Origin: Pedobacter riviphilus
Lineage (GTDB): Bacteria > Bacteroidota > Bacteroidia > Sphingobacteriales > Sphingobacteriaceae
Direction: 5' to 3'
Length of the DNA stretch: 64,000 bases
Assembly (NCBI RefSeq): GCF_014692875.1
Contig: NZ_CP061171.1
Coordinates: 4,092,001 to 4,156,000, forward strand
Shown piece after piece: positions 42,056 to 51,616 of this stretch (positions are counted from its first letter, which is position 1; the number at the start of each line of letters is the position of its first letter). Made by a program: the position numbers and the translations under genes. Under the pieces are notes generated by a model. The model searched no databases, was not told the DNA's origin, and was given only the letters and a program-made list of their open reading frames with translations.

Positions 42056-42081
42056 CCGTAGAGTTCCGAAGGGCTCTACGG
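42056..42081. repeat. Intergenic inverted repeat (8-bp stem)
   Basis: CCGTAGAG (42056-42063) and CTCTACGG (42074-42081) around TTCCGAAGGG. Similar in style to the repeat at 804-836. The rest of the 41989-42294 gap carries more repeat-like fragments and no gene. Confidence 0.6.
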
Positions 42082-42294
42082 ATTACAGCATGGAAAAGAG
42101 TCTCCGACTCGCTGTTGAGTTGCAAAATTTAATTCAACAATCCTCAATCTGAACGTAGTTTAGAATACAAGATAAAGAAAATACAAGCATCCGAAGTATA
42201 GAATAAAGATCATTCATTCCTTCAGGATCACAACCATCACTATGGTTTTCTAATTTTTTAAAATATATTTGGGATACGAAAAACCAAATATATC

Positions 42295-42975
42295 ATGAAA
42301 CGCTATTATGCCTTTTTACTGCTATTTATGATTAGCAGCTCAACATTTGCACAAAAAAGCCTTTTTAACGGAAAAAACCTAAACGGCTGGCATGTAGATG
42401 TACCTGCAATGGACAAAAAGCCTGACACCATTAATCCGTTTATTGTACGCAATGGTATGCTGGTGAGTTTAGGTACACCGGGCGGGCACTTAATAACCGA
42501 TAAAATTTATAAAAATTACCAATTAACTGTACAATACCGCTTTGCTGGTAAACCAGGTAATTGTGGCGTTTTAGTTCATGCATCAACACCAAGAGCATTG
42601 TATGGCATGTTTCCAAAATCGCTGGAAGTTCAGATGCAACATAATGATGCTGGCGATTTCTGGTGTATCGAAGAAGATATTACAGTACCCGATATGCTTG
42701 CCAGACGTGGACCTCAAGAAAACTGGGGTATAAATGGGAATAAACTCCGCAGGATAAAAAATTTAACAGACGACAGTGAAAAACCTGTTGGCGAATGGAA
42801 TACCATGATCATACAATGCCTAAATAACGAAGTTAAAGTTTGGGTAAACGGTACATTGGTAAACTATGGCACCAATTGTACAGCAAGTAGCGGGCAGATT
42901 GCCTTACAGGCAGAAGGTAGCGAGGTAGAGTTTAAACAGCTAGATCTAAAACCAATTAAAACGTTGTCTAAATAG
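42295..42975 (+). CDS. Secreted DUF1080 (3-keto-disaccharide hydrolase-like) protein
   Basis: 226 aa. Signal peptide MKRYYAFLLLFMISSSTFAQ. One DUF1080 concanavalin-like domain: KSLFNGKNLNGWHVDVP, PFIVRNGMLVSLGTPGGHLI, YKNYQLTVQYRFAGKPGNCG, VLVHASTPRALYGMFPKSLE, VQMQHNDAGDFWCIEEDITV, VGEWNTMIIQCLNNEVKVWV, NGTLVNYGTNCTASSGQIAL QAEG. These are the family's conserved strands (LFNGKxLxGW, GNSGVLVH, EVQxxD, QAEG). Members include 3-keto-sugar hydrolases acting on carbohydrate in the periplasm. Activity on a particular sugar is not shown. Stands alone, convergent with the DUF2809 gene. Confidence 0.9.
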   Translation: MKRYYAFLLLFMISSSTFAQKSLFNGKNLNGWHVDVPAMDKKPDTINPFIVRNGMLVSLGTPGGHLITDKIYKNYQLTVQYRFAGKPGNCGVLVHASTPRALYGMFPKSLEVQMQHNDAGDFWCIEEDITVPDMLARRGPQENWGINGNKLRRIKNLTDDSEKPVGEWNTMIIQCLNNEVKVWVNGTLVNYGTNCTASSGQIALQAEGSEVEFKQLDLKPIKTLSK

Positions 42976-43016
42976 CTTTATTTCTTTTAATTTATACTTA
43001 TTTAGTCCAATGCGAT

Positions 43017-43075
43017 CGTCATGCTGACCTGTAGCGCAGCGGAAAGCTACGCAGTAAATTTATTTAAGCATCTTT
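43017..43075. repeat. REP-type repeat (GTCATGCTGA family), copy 2
   Basis: CGTCATGCTGACCTGTAGCG CAGCGGAAAGCTACGCAG (hairpin CTGTAGC ... GCTACGCAG) followed by AAGCATCTTTCCTGCTTGAT. The element runs into the DUF2809 gene, whose last codons are translated from it. Confidence 0.6.
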
Positions 43076-43453
43076 CCTGCTTGATAGCCCCTGAAATGAA
43101 TTCAAGGTGACGACCACTAAATAACCTACAAAATAAGCGAGCAGATCATAAGCGCTAAAGGAGGTACCCAATATGGTGCGCATTAATTTGTTGTTTTCCC
43201 AACCAAACCAGGAAACATAATTTGCCTTTTGGAGAAACTCGATTGCGAAAGAAAAAATTAAGATGCCTAAAGCTAACTTCTTATTATCTGTTTTAAGGAA
43301 AATCCTAAAAAATACGTAAATCAAGATAACAACCAATACGTCGCCACCAAATGGGCGAATAAATGCATCATGAAGATATTTTGCGATTAAGATTTCAGTT
43401 AAGAATATCGCAAGAAAAATAAAGAGGAATTTTGAGTTAAACGTTAATTTCAT
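43064..43453 (-). CDS. DUF2809 domain-containing membrane protein
   Basis: 129 aa with about four helices: FLFIFLAIFLTEILIAKYLH, DAFIRPFGGDVLVVILIYVF, KLALGILIFSFAIEFLQKA, RTILGTSFSAYDLLAYFVGY. The FIRPFGGDVLVV and GTSFSAYDLLAYFVG motifs and length are DUF2809. Function unknown. The last residues (TLNSFQGLSSRKDA) look like a translated dispersed repeat, so the ancestral stop was probably a little earlier. Co-directional with the sucB gene upstream, but a strong terminator lies between them. Confidence 0.88.
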   Translation of the reverse strand: MKLTFNSKFLFIFLAIFLTEILIAKYLHDAFIRPFGGDVLVVILIYVFFRIFLKTDNKKLALGILIFSFAIEFLQKANYVSWFGWENNKLMRTILGTSFSAYDLLAYFVGYLVVVTLNSFQGLSSRKDA

Positions 43454-43462
43454 TTTTCGGGT

Positions 43463-43514
43463 ATAAAAAAGAAGTCAAGTTTTTATAGCACTGGCCATTA
43501 AAACTTGACTTCTT
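43463..43514 (-). terminator. Rho-independent terminator of sucAB
   Basis: AAGAAGTCAAGTTTT (43469-43483) and AAAACTTGACTTCTT (43500-43514) form a perfect 15-bp stem. On the minus strand it is followed by a T-run. It ends 39 bases after the sucB stop at 43553. Confidence 0.88.
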
Positions 43515-43552
43515 TAATAAATATATCTAAGTCCCTTTAGGGATTTAGGAGT

Positions 43553-44782
43553 CTAGACACCTAATAATAATCTAGCTGGATCTTCTAACAGTTGTTTTAC
43601 ACGAACCAAGAAACCAACCGACTCACGTCCATCAATAATTCTGTGATCGTAAGATAAGGCAACGTACATCATCGGACGGATTACCACTTCACCTTTTTCA
43701 GCGACCGGACGCTCAACGATGTTGTGCATACCTAAAATAGCCGATTGTGGCGCATTAATAATCGGTGTAGACATCATCGACCCAAATACACCACCGTTAG
43801 TGATGGTGAATGTTCCGCCAGTCATTTCTTCGATAGTTAATTTGCTATCACGTGCTTTCAAAGCCAATTCTAAAACTGATTTTTCAATCTGAGCTAAAGT
43901 CATGCTTTCTGCATTACGGATTACCGGAACGACTAAACCTTTTGGTGCAGAAACAGCAATCGAAATATCAGCAAAATCATTGTAAACCAATTCTTCGCCT
44001 TCAATACGGCCGTTAACCGCAGGAAAATCTTTCAAAGCTTCGGTAACGGCTTTAGTGAAAAAGCTCATAAAACCTAAACCAACACCAAATTTTTCTTTAA
44101 ACTGATCTTTATATTTTCCGCGTAAATCCATAATCGGCTTCATGTTAACTTCGTTAAAAGTAGTCAACATTGCGGTTTCATTTTTAACAGCAACTAAACG
44201 TTTTGCAACCGTTCTACGTAGTGGAGACATTTTCTCACGACGCTCGCCACGGCTACCTGCAGGAGCAGCTGCTGCTGCAACCGGAGCACTCGCTTTTGGT
44301 GCTTCTGCTTTTTTACCAGCCTCTGCTTTAACAGCATCATCTTTGGTAATGCGACCATCAACACCAGTACCTTTTACAGCGCTAGCCTCAATCCCTTTTT
44401 CTGCAAGAATTTTACCGGCAGCAGGAGAAGGGGTTCCTGTAGCATAGCTTTCGCCTGATTTTTCGGCAACCGGAGCTGCAGTTTTATCTTCAGCAACAAC
44501 AGCCTTTTCTTCAGTTTTTGGTGCATCAGCTTTCGCTGGAGCAGCGCCACCATCTTCAATTTTACAAACTACTGCACCAATGGCTAAAGTATCGCCTTCG
44601 GCTGCTATGGTTTTTAAAGTTCCAGCTTGTTCTGCAGTTAATTCGAATGTTGCTTTATCCGATTCTAATTCGGCAATAACTTCATCCATTTCAACAACAT
44701 CGCCATCGTTTTTTATCCAACGTGATAAAACAACTTCGGTTATTGACTCACCTACAGGTGGAACTTTTATCTCTAAACTCAT
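43553..44782 (-). CDS. sucB: Dihydrolipoyllysine succinyltransferase (E2 of 2-oxoglutarate dehydrogenase)
   Basis: 409 aa. Lipoyl domain at residues 1-75 with [11 protein letters not shown] (lipoylated K43). An alanine/proline-rich linker follows. The peripheral-subunit-binding domain is about residues 117-155 ([20 protein letters not shown]). The catalytic domain starts near 180 with [20 protein letters not shown] and has [15 protein letters not shown] (H380, D384 catalytic). It transfers succinyl from lipoamide to CoA in the TCA cycle. It follows sucA on the same strand, 75 bases apart, so the pair is an operon; E3 is not here. The odhB symbol is equally used. Confidence 0.97.
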   Translation of the reverse strand: MSLEIKVPPVGESITEVVLSRWIKNDGDVVEMDEVIAELESDKATFELTAEQAGTLKTIAAEGDTLAIGAVVCKIEDGGAAPAKADAPKTEEKAVVAEDKTAAPVAEKSGESYATGTPSPAAGKILAEKGIEASAVKGTGVDGRITKDDAVKAEAGKKAEAPKASAPVAAAAAPAGSRGERREKMSPLRRTVAKRLVAVKNETAMLTTFNEVNMKPIMDLRGKYKDQFKEKFGVGLGFMSFFTKAVTEALKDFPAVNGRIEGEELVYNDFADISIAVSAPKGLVVPVIRNAESMTLAQIEKSVLELALKARDSKLTIEEMTGGTFTITNGGVFGSMMSTPIINAPQSAILGMHNIVERPVAEKGEVVIRPMMYVALSYDHRIIDGRESVGFLVRVKQLLEDPARLLLGV

Positions 44783-44857
44783 TTTTGTAATGTTATGTTT
44801 TTTATCTTCTAATAATCAATATCAAACGCTATGCGCCAAACGCTTAGCACAATGCAC

Positions 44858-47653
44858 TTAATCGATCTGAACTAATTTTTTTGTTGCTTTTTTGGCAATA
44901 TCCTTTACATCATCCGTTACCGAAATCTCTAAAGCTTTTGCTAAAATATAAGCCTGTTGGTTAGCATGTTGTTTTGCAAAACCTGTTGCGGTACTGCTGC
45001 TTTCTCTCCTCGAAATTACATCAATGCCCTTTAAAGCCGTTTTGTACAACTTACGGAACAGATATGGCCATGCCCCCATGTTTTCTGGCTCTTCTTGTAC
45101 CCAGAAAACTTCTTTAGCGTTTTTATATTTCTTCTGGATGGCCTCCATCTGATCAACCGGAGTTGGGTACAACTGCTCTACACGAACCAAGGCTACGTGT
45201 TTCAATTTATCAGCCTGTTGTTTCTCCAATAACTCGTAGTAAATTTTACCGCTACAGAAGACAATACGTGTTACATCTGCAACTTTAACATTTACATCGT
45301 CAATTACTTCTTTAAAGCCACCTTCGGTAAATTCCTCTAATTTAGAAACACAGGCTGGGTGGCGTAATAAACTTTTAGGAGTAAATACAACCAATGGTTT
45401 ACGGAAATCGCGTTTAAACTGGCGACGTAAAACGTGGAAGAAGTTTGCCGGAGTTGTACAGTTGGTTACCTGCATGTTGTAATCGGCACAAAGCTCCATA
45501 AAACGCTCAATACGTGCTGATGAGTGCTCTGGTCCCTGGCCTTCGTAACCGTGAGGCAATAACATAACCAAACCGTTTTCGCGTTGCCATTTGGTTTCGG
45601 CACTTGCAATATACTGATCGACAACAATCTGTGCTCCGTTAAAGAAATCGCCAAATTGTGCTTCCCAAATGGTTAATGCGTTTGGATTTGCCATAGCATA
45701 GCCATACTCGAAACCTAAAACGCCGTATTCTGATAAGTGTGAATTGTAAATATCGAAAGCAGCTTGTTGATCTGAAATGTTTGCCAACGGTACATATTCT
45801 TCCTCACTATCTTCTAACGTTAGTACCGCATGACGGTGAGAGAATGTTCCTCTTTCTACATCCTGACCGCTTAAACGAACACGTTTACCTTCTGATAACA
45901 AAGTACCATAAGCCAACTGCTCGCCCATTGCCCAGTCGAAAACATGTGTTTCGTTAACCATTTTGGTCCGCTCAAGAAATAATTTTTCAATTTTCTTGAA
46001 GAACTTTTTATTTGATGGTAAAGTAGTAATGCGTTTACCGATTTCTAATAAAGTAGATTTTTTAACCGCAGTAACCGGTGAAGATTCGAAATCTTTAGGT
46101 GTAGCCATACGCAAATCTGCCCATGCACCACCAAATTTAACTTCGGCATTACCCGCAACAAATTCTTTAGCTTCGTTTAAACGTTCCTGCAAAATATTAC
46201 GGAAATCTTTTTCCATTTCTTTTGCCAAACCAGCTTCTAATTTACCTTCTTTGGTTAACTGATCGATATAGATTTCCCTTGGATTAGGGTGTTTTTCGAT
46301 GGTTTTGTATAATAATGGCTGCGTGAACTTAGGTTCATCAGACTCATTATGCCCAAAGCGACGATAGCAAAGGATGTCAATAAAAACATCATTTTTATAT
46401 TTCTGACGGTATTCCATTGCCAGGTTAATTGCATAAACCAAAGCCTCGGGATCATCACCATTTACGTGGAAAACCGGAGATAAAGTTACTTTAGCAATAT
46501 CGGTACAATAGGTACTGGTACGGGCATCTTTATAATTGGTGGTAAAACCAATCTGATTATTAATTACCAAGTGAATAGTTCCACCAGTTTTATAACCTTC
46601 AAGACCTGCCATCTGAATTACCTCGTAAACAATACCTTGTCCGGCAACTGATGCATCGCCATGAATTAAAATTGGTGCTAAGCGACTATTATCGCCACCA
46701 TATTTGAAATCGATTTTCGAGCGGCTCATTCCTTCTACCACACCGTCAACTGTTTCTAAGTGCGATGGGTTAGGACATAAACTTAAGTGAACGCTTTTGC
46801 CCGAAACGGTAGCAACATCTGTAGAGTAACCTAAGTGATATTTCACATCGCCACCAAATGGGGTATCTGGATTGTAGCTTTTACCTTCAAACTCAGCAAA
46901 AATATCTTTGTATGTTTTTTGCATGATATTGGCCAGCACGTTTAAACGACCGCGGTGTGCCATACCAATTACAAATTCTTCAATTCCCAGTTCAGCACCT
47001 TTTTCAATTACTGAATCTAAAGCAGGAATTAAAGCTTCTGCACCTTCTAATGAAAAACGTTTTTGGCCCAGAAACTTTGTACCTAAGAAATTTTCAAAAC
47101 TTACTGCTTCGTTTAATTTCCGAAGAATACGTTTTTTCTCATCGATCGAGAAATTAGGGGTATTACGCGCACTTTCCATTTTTTGCTGAATCCAGTTCAA
47201 CACTTCAGGTGTACGTAAAAACTTAAATTCGGCTCCGATAGAACCTGCGTATGTTTGTTTTAAAAAGGCTACAATATCTTTCAATTTTGCTGCACCGATA
47301 CCAATTTCCACACCAGAGTTGAAAACGGTTTCCAAATCGGCATCAGATAATCCAAAATTTGCCAGATCTAATGTTGGTAAATGTTTACGTCTTTCGCGAA
47401 CCGGATTGGTATGTGTAAACAAGTGACCGCGGCTGCGATAGCCATCAATCAGATTTAAAACATTAACCTCTTTTAAAAATTGTTCAGGAGTTTCTGCTGT
47501 TACTGCAGGGGCTTCTGATCCTCTTCCAAAATCGAAACCTTCGAAAAATTTCTGCCAACCAAATTCAACAGACTCAGGATCTTGTTGATAGGATTGATAT
47601 AAAGACTCTATATATTCGGCGTTTGCGCCATTAAGATAAGATAATTTATCCAT
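44858..47653 (-). CDS. sucA: 2-oxoglutarate dehydrogenase E1 component
   Basis: 931 aa. Decarboxylates 2-oxoglutarate and passes succinyl to the lipoyl group of SucB using thiamine diphosphate. Landmarks: SYLNGANAEYIESLYQSYQQ (N-terminal E2/E3-binding part), GYRSRGHLFTHTNPVRERRK, GMAHRGRLNVLANIMQKTYK, ILIHGDASVAGQGIVYEVIQ and VINNQIGFTTN (ThDP-binding GDG-type region), then the transketolase-like half with RLSGQDVERGTFSHRHAVL, PHGYEGQGPEHSSARIERFM and ENMGAWPYLFRKL near the end. Length is normal. A promoter with a TAATTTTG -7 box and a TTTG at -33 spacing is visible upstream. Confidence 0.97.
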   Translation of the reverse strand: MDKLSYLNGANAEYIESLYQSYQQDPESVEFGWQKFFEGFDFGRGSEAPAVTAETPEQFLKEVNVLNLIDGYRSRGHLFTHTNPVRERRKHLPTLDLANFGLSDADLETVFNSGVEIGIGAAKLKDIVAFLKQTYAGSIGAEFKFLRTPEVLNWIQQKMESARNTPNFSIDEKKRILRKLNEAVSFENFLGTKFLGQKRFSLEGAEALIPALDSVIEKGAELGIEEFVIGMAHRGRLNVLANIMQKTYKDIFAEFEGKSYNPDTPFGGDVKYHLGYSTDVATVSGKSVHLSLCPNPSHLETVDGVVEGMSRSKIDFKYGGDNSRLAPILIHGDASVAGQGIVYEVIQMAGLEGYKTGGTIHLVINNQIGFTTNYKDARTSTYCTDIAKVTLSPVFHVNGDDPEALVYAINLAMEYRQKYKNDVFIDILCYRRFGHNESDEPKFTQPLLYKTIEKHPNPREIYIDQLTKEGKLEAGLAKEMEKDFRNILQERLNEAKEFVAGNAEVKFGGAWADLRMATPKDFESSPVTAVKKSTLLEIGKRITTLPSNKKFFKKIEKLFLERTKMVNETHVFDWAMGEQLAYGTLLSEGKRVRLSGQDVERGTFSHRHAVLTLEDSEEEYVPLANISDQQAAFDIYNSHLSEYGVLGFEYGYAMANPNALTIWEAQFGDFFNGAQIVVDQYIASAETKWQRENGLVMLLPHGYEGQGPEHSSARIERFMELCADYNMQVTNCTTPANFFHVLRRQFKRDFRKPLVVFTPKSLLRHPACVSKLEEFTEGGFKEVIDDVNVKVADVTRIVFCSGKIYYELLEKQQADKLKHVALVRVEQLYPTPVDQMEAIQKKYKNAKEVFWVQEEPENMGAWPYLFRKLYKTALKGIDVISRRESSSTATGFAKQHANQQAYILAKALEISVTDDVKDIAKKATKKLVQID

Positions 47654-47678
47654 TATTAACTGTTTACTATAAGCATTA

Positions 47679-47712
47679 CAAAATTAGAATTTTACCTTAT
47701 ATAAATGGCAAA
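47679..47712 (-). promoter_or_regulatory. Putative promoter of sucAB
   Basis: On the minus strand: TTTG (complement of 47709-47712), 22 bases, then TAATTTTG (complement of 47679-47686), 25 bases before the sucA ATG. Matches the Bacteroidota -33/-7 pattern with slightly long spacing. Confidence 0.5.
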
Positions 47713-47840
47713 AATCTCGATTAAAATGAGAATTATTGAGTGAGAGAATTATTGAATAAGAGAATGATAAAAATATGACTTGTATTAATCGATAAAATTT
47801 CAAATTCATTCATTCAGTGCTCAATCATCAATCATTACAA

Positions 47841-49115
47841 CTATGATGCCCAAGTTAAGGAGTAATTGCCTTTTGGGTCGAGATTTTTGATATTTTTATC
47901 AAGGTCGAAAACACTTTTTGATTTCTGATCGTTACCTACACCGGCTACATTAGCCCAGTTCCCCCAATTACTTGCCGGGTTGTAATCGATCAGTTTTTCT
48001 TCGAAATATGCTGCACCAAAAACCCAGCTTACCTCTAAATTATTGATCAGATATAAAGCTGCTGTTTGCCTGGCGATATTCGAGATGAAACCGGTTTGAT
48101 TTAGCTCTGTCATCACCGCATCTACCACAGCAAAACCTGTTTGCGCATTCTTCCATTTACTAAAGTTATCCTGCTCATTTACAACATCAATAAGCCCCTG
48201 GCTACCAAATCCATCCGGACTAAAAAACGTATTACCATATTTCTTAAACATGAAACGGAAGTAATCTCTCCAAAGCAGACCTAATAAAATATGATTGAAC
48301 ATGGCCTTGGTATTGGGCACACCTTCCATTTTTTTAATTTCCCAGTACACTTTTCGTGGCGATAAACTGCCCATGGCCAGCCATGCCGATAGTTTTGAAG
48401 CCAGAATTAAATTCTTGGTTGTTGCAGCCTGTTGCATAGCTACAATCACTTTTTGAAGATGGGCCAAACCCTCGGCCTCGCCACCAACAAATTCAAAATC
48501 AGCACGCTGATCTTTTTGTTGTGGCAAAAGGTTAAGTTCTTCTAGCGATGACAATACTCCCCAATCAATCACTTCGGCTACATTAATGCGGTCGGGCGCA
48601 GCAAAACAAGGTTTGATAATCGAATCGCGCTCAATCTTTTTCTTAAACTGATTAAAGGCATCTGGAATATCCTTAATTGGAAAAGGTAAATCTTCTTTAT
48701 TATATAAGGTATGACCGATAAAATGTTTCAGGTTGATGCGTAATTTCCAAAGTGCATTTTCTACCAAAGTTGAAACATGCGTTTCTTCCCTTGCAACTTC
48801 GCGGTGATGGTAAACTTCGGTAATCTCATATTCCTGAGCAAGTTGCGGAATAATATCTTCGGGATTACCTTCGGCGATAAGCAAGTTACCCCCAATCTGC
48901 TTTAACGAACTGCGTAAACCTAAAACACTTTCTAAAATAAACTGCGCTCTAATATTACCCGTTTTTAGCGTACCGTATTTTGTTTCGCCAAAAGAACGGC
49001 GATCGAGAATGTAAACAGGTAAAATCGAATCAGACTTAGCAATCGCCTCAACCAGCATTTCGTTATCATGCAAGCGAAGATCATTTCTAAACCAGACTAA
49101 AATTTTTTTGGACAT
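47841..49115 (-). CDS. DASH-family cryptochrome (single-strand photolyase-like)
   Basis: 424 aa. N-terminal antenna domain: ILVWFRNDLRLHDNEMLVEA, LPVYILDRRSFGETKYGTLK (cry-DASH type after strand 2), VYHHREVAREETHVSTLVEN. The marker GHTLYNKEDLPFPIKDIPDA is the cry-DASH signature region. FAD-binding half: LILASKLSAWLAMGSLSPRK, HILLGLLWRDYFRFMFKKYG, GFAVVDAVMTELNQTGFISN, NIARQTAALYLINNLEVSWV and DYNPASNWGNWANVAGVGND. Binds FAD and an antenna pterin; repairs pyrimidine dimers in single-stranded DNA or senses light. Divergent from the TIGR01777 gene, with a full photolyase one gene further. Confidence 0.93.
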   Translation of the reverse strand: MSKKILVWFRNDLRLHDNEMLVEAIAKSDSILPVYILDRRSFGETKYGTLKTGNIRAQFILESVLGLRSSLKQIGGNLLIAEGNPEDIIPQLAQEYEITEVYHHREVAREETHVSTLVENALWKLRINLKHFIGHTLYNKEDLPFPIKDIPDAFNQFKKKIERDSIIKPCFAAPDRINVAEVIDWGVLSSLEELNLLPQQKDQRADFEFVGGEAEGLAHLQKVIVAMQQAATTKNLILASKLSAWLAMGSLSPRKVYWEIKKMEGVPNTKAMFNHILLGLLWRDYFRFMFKKYGNTFFSPDGFGSQGLIDVVNEQDNFSKWKNAQTGFAVVDAVMTELNQTGFISNIARQTAALYLINNLEVSWVFGAAYFEEKLIDYNPASNWGNWANVAGVGNDQKSKSVFDLDKNIKNLDPKGNYSLTWAS

Positions 49116-49264
49116 CTTTTATCGAAAAGGGTGTAAGAACGCGTTTACAAATTTATCTTATTTTTCTTCTTCATCAAACCCCTATATAATTCTTTACAAA
49201 TAGGTAACAAAAGAATTAGAGCCGAATTAATATCGTTTTAAATGATAGCATAAAAACCCTTTTG

Positions 49265-49272
49265 TATCTTTG
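49265..49272 (+). promoter_or_regulatory. Putative -7 box of the TIGR01777 gene
   Basis: TATCTTTG matches TAnnTTTG and ends 13 bases before the ATG at 49286. It lies inside the longer possible frame beginning at 49262, which supports the downstream start. Confidence 0.55.
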
Positions 49273-49285
49273 GTGTTTTAAAAAG

Positions 49286-50188
49286 ATGGCAAAGAAGATT
49301 CTGATTACCGGGGCTACAGGACTTGTGGGTACTGCGCTGAAAAAACATCTGCTAAGCAAAGGTTATGAGGTGAATACACTTTCGCGAAAGAAAGACAATA
49401 ATCCCAATAATTTTGTGTGGGATGTTTACAAAGGAACGCTTGATGCTGATTGTTTGAATGGTGTAGATGCCATTATCCATTTAGCGGGAGAACCAGTTGC
49501 CGATAAAAAATGGACCGATGAACGCAAAAAACAGATCATCGATAGTCGCGTAAAATCAACCGAATTACTCTTTAAAACCATAAAATCTAAACCCGACCAT
49601 CAGCTAAAATCGTTCATTTCTGCTTCGGCAGTTGGTTTTTATGGCGATTGCGGTGATGAAATTTTAACAGAAGAAAGTTTAAACGGTTACGGATTTTTAG
49701 CCGAATGCTGTAAACTTTGGGAAGATGCAGTAGATCAGGGCAAAAAACTAAGCCTCCGGATTGTAAAACTCCGTACGGGAATCGTTTTAAGTAATCATGG
49801 AGGGGCTTTACCACAGCTCGATAAACCGGTAAAGTTATTTACCGGAGCCGCTTTAGGTACGGGCAAACAATGGACGCCCTGGCTGCACATTGATGATATG
49901 GTAGAAATGTACATTGAGGCCATTGAAAATCTTAAAATGGAGAATTCATATAATGCTTGCGCGCCGTTTCCCGTAACTAATAAAGCGTTAACCAAAGCCA
50001 TTGCCAAAAGGCTACACCGACCTTTTTGGCCTGTTAAGGTCCCCAAAAAAGCATTGGAATTGTTATTAGGAGAGCGTGTTGAGGCCGTATTAATGAGCAA
50101 CAATACTTCAGCCCAAAAAATTCTAGATGCGGGATTCAAATTTAAATTCACACATCTGGAGGACGCGTTGAAAGATTTATACAAATAG
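49286..50188 (+). CDS. TIGR01777 family NAD-dependent oxidoreductase
   Basis: 300 aa from the ATG at 49286 (MAKKILITGATGLVGTALKK). The frame is open from 49262, but a promoter box overlaps the first eight codons. Landmarks: Rossmann GATGLVG, NNFVWDVYKGTLDADCLNGV, DAIIHLAGEPVADKKWTDE, KSFISASAVGFYGDCGDEIL, IVKLRTGIVLSNHGGALPQL, ALGTGKQWTPWLHIDDMVEM. This is the SDR-type family next to photolyases in many genomes; its reaction is unknown (sugar-nucleotide epimerase-like). Placed between cry-DASH (divergent) and the photolyase gene, 126 bases before the latter, with a REP element in the gap. Confidence 0.92.
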   Translation: MAKKILITGATGLVGTALKKHLLSKGYEVNTLSRKKDNNPNNFVWDVYKGTLDADCLNGVDAIIHLAGEPVADKKWTDERKKQIIDSRVKSTELLFKTIKSKPDHQLKSFISASAVGFYGDCGDEILTEESLNGYGFLAECCKLWEDAVDQGKKLSLRIVKLRTGIVLSNHGGALPQLDKPVKLFTGAALGTGKQWTPWLHIDDMVEMYIEAIENLKMENSYNACAPFPVTNKALTKAIAKRLHRPFWPVKVPKKALELLLGERVEAVLMSNNTSAQKILDAGFKFKFTHLEDALKDLYK

Positions 50189-50210
50189 CTTAAATTGGAT
50201 AACTGGCCGT

Positions 50211-50290
50211 CATCCTGAACTTATTTCAGAATCTTATCTCTATAACTGTACTACTATAAAAGATGCTGAAACAAGTTCAGCATGATGTAA
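50211..50290. repeat. REP-type inverted pair (TCCTGAACTT ... AAGTTCAGCA)
   Basis: GTCATCCTGAACTTATTTCA GAATCTT at the left and AAGATGCTGAAACAAGTTCA GCATGATG at the right form a long imperfect hairpin. Third member of the REP family seen at 41907 and 43017. It fills the gap between the TIGR01777 gene and the photolyase gene. Confidence 0.7.
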
Positions 50291-50314
50291 ATCATTAATT
50301 TGTAATCCCCCTCA

Positions 50315-51616
50315 ATGACTTCAATATCAATTCTATGGTTCCGTCGCGATTTACGTTTAGCAGATCATGCTGCATTATATCATGCCCTTAAAAGCGATTA
50401 TCCTGTTCTTCCGCTTTTCATTTTTGACCAGCATATATTAGATAAACTCCCGAAAGATGATGCCCGTGTAACTTTCATTTATCAAACCATTGAAGATTTA
50501 AAGAGAGAACTTCAGCAATATGGATCAGATTTATTGATTAAATATGGCAAGCCCGAAAAAATATGGCCTGAAATTTTAAAGGAATACGATGTTAAGGGCG
50601 TATATACCAATCATGACTATGAGCCTTATGCCTGCGAACGTGATGATAACATGGCCGAATTTTTAACCAGCGAAAAAATAATATTCAAAACATATAAGGA
50701 TCAGGTTATTTTCGAAAAAAACGAAATTTTAAAAGCCGATAAAACACCCTACACTGTTTTTACTCCTTTTTACAAACAATGGCATGCCAAGTTAAACGAT
50801 TTTTATGTAGAGGCCTATCCTACTCAAAAATATCTCAAAAATTTATTGCAAATCAAACATTTACCTTACCCAGGTTTGTATGAAATGGGCTTTGAAAAGC
50901 GTAAGCTGGATTTTCCGAAAATCAGTTATCAAAACAAACTTGATGATTATGCAAAAAAACGTGATTTCCCTGGACTTGATGGTACCACTCATATTGGACT
51001 GCATTTACGTTTTGGAACGTTAAGCATTAGGAAAGCGGTTAAGGATGCATTGGAAGCGAAATCGGATGTCTGGCTTTCTGAATTGGCATGGCGCGAATTT
51101 TATATGACCATACTTTGGCATTTCCCTCACTCAGCTTCCAATTCGTTCAAAAAGCAATATGATAAAATTAAATGGCAAAACAACGAAGATGAATTTAAAG
51201 CCTGGTGCGAAGGCAATACTGGTTACCCTATTGTAGATGCCGGCATGAGGCAGCTTAACCAAACCGGCTGGATGCACAACCGTGTACGCATGATCGTGGC
51301 CAGTTTTTTAACCAAACATTTACTCATCGACTGGCGCTGGGGAGAAGCGTATTTTGCAGAAAAGTTATTAGACTACGAAATGGCAAGCAACGTGGGTGGC
51401 TGGCAATGGGCTGCAGGATCAGGAAATGATGCCGCACCTTATTTTAGGATTTTTAACCCTGAACTCCAGACTAAAAAATTCGACCCTAAGTTCGAATATA
51501 TTAAAAAGTGGGTACCAGAATTTGGAACAAAAAAATATGCCCAACCAATAGTTGAGCATACTTTTGCAAGGGAAAGGGTTTTAAAAGTTTTTAAAGAGGC
51601 TTTATCTAATTTGTAA
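50315..51616 (+). CDS. phr: Deoxyribodipyrimidine photolyase
   Basis: 433 aa. Repairs cyclobutane pyrimidine dimers with blue light. Antenna half: ISILWFRRDLRLADHAALYH, VLPLFIFDQHILDKLPKDDA, KGVYTNHDYEPYACERDDNM. FAD-binding half: GTTHIGLHLRFGTLSIRKAV, WLSELAWREFYMTILWHFPH, GNTGYPIVDAGMRQLNQTGW MHNRVRMIVASFLTKHLLID, and LLDYEMASNVGGWQWAAGSG NDAAPYFRIFNP. Those FAD- and substrate-binding stretches are intact, including the WxxREFY motif. Class I CPD type most likely. The stop overlaps the convergent FKBP gene by 11 bases. Confidence 0.95.
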   Translation: MTSISILWFRRDLRLADHAALYHALKSDYPVLPLFIFDQHILDKLPKDDARVTFIYQTIEDLKRELQQYGSDLLIKYGKPEKIWPEILKEYDVKGVYTNHDYEPYACERDDNMAEFLTSEKIIFKTYKDQVIFEKNEILKADKTPYTVFTPFYKQWHAKLNDFYVEAYPTQKYLKNLLQIKHLPYPGLYEMGFEKRKLDFPKISYQNKLDDYAKKRDFPGLDGTTHIGLHLRFGTLSIRKAVKDALEAKSDVWLSELAWREFYMTILWHFPHSASNSFKKQYDKIKWQNNEDEFKAWCEGNTGYPIVDAGMRQLNQTGWMHNRVRMIVASFLTKHLLIDWRWGEAYFAEKLLDYEMASNVGGWQWAAGSGNDAAPYFRIFNPELQTKKFDPKFEYIKKWVPEFGTKKYAQPIVEHTFARERVLKVFKEALSNL

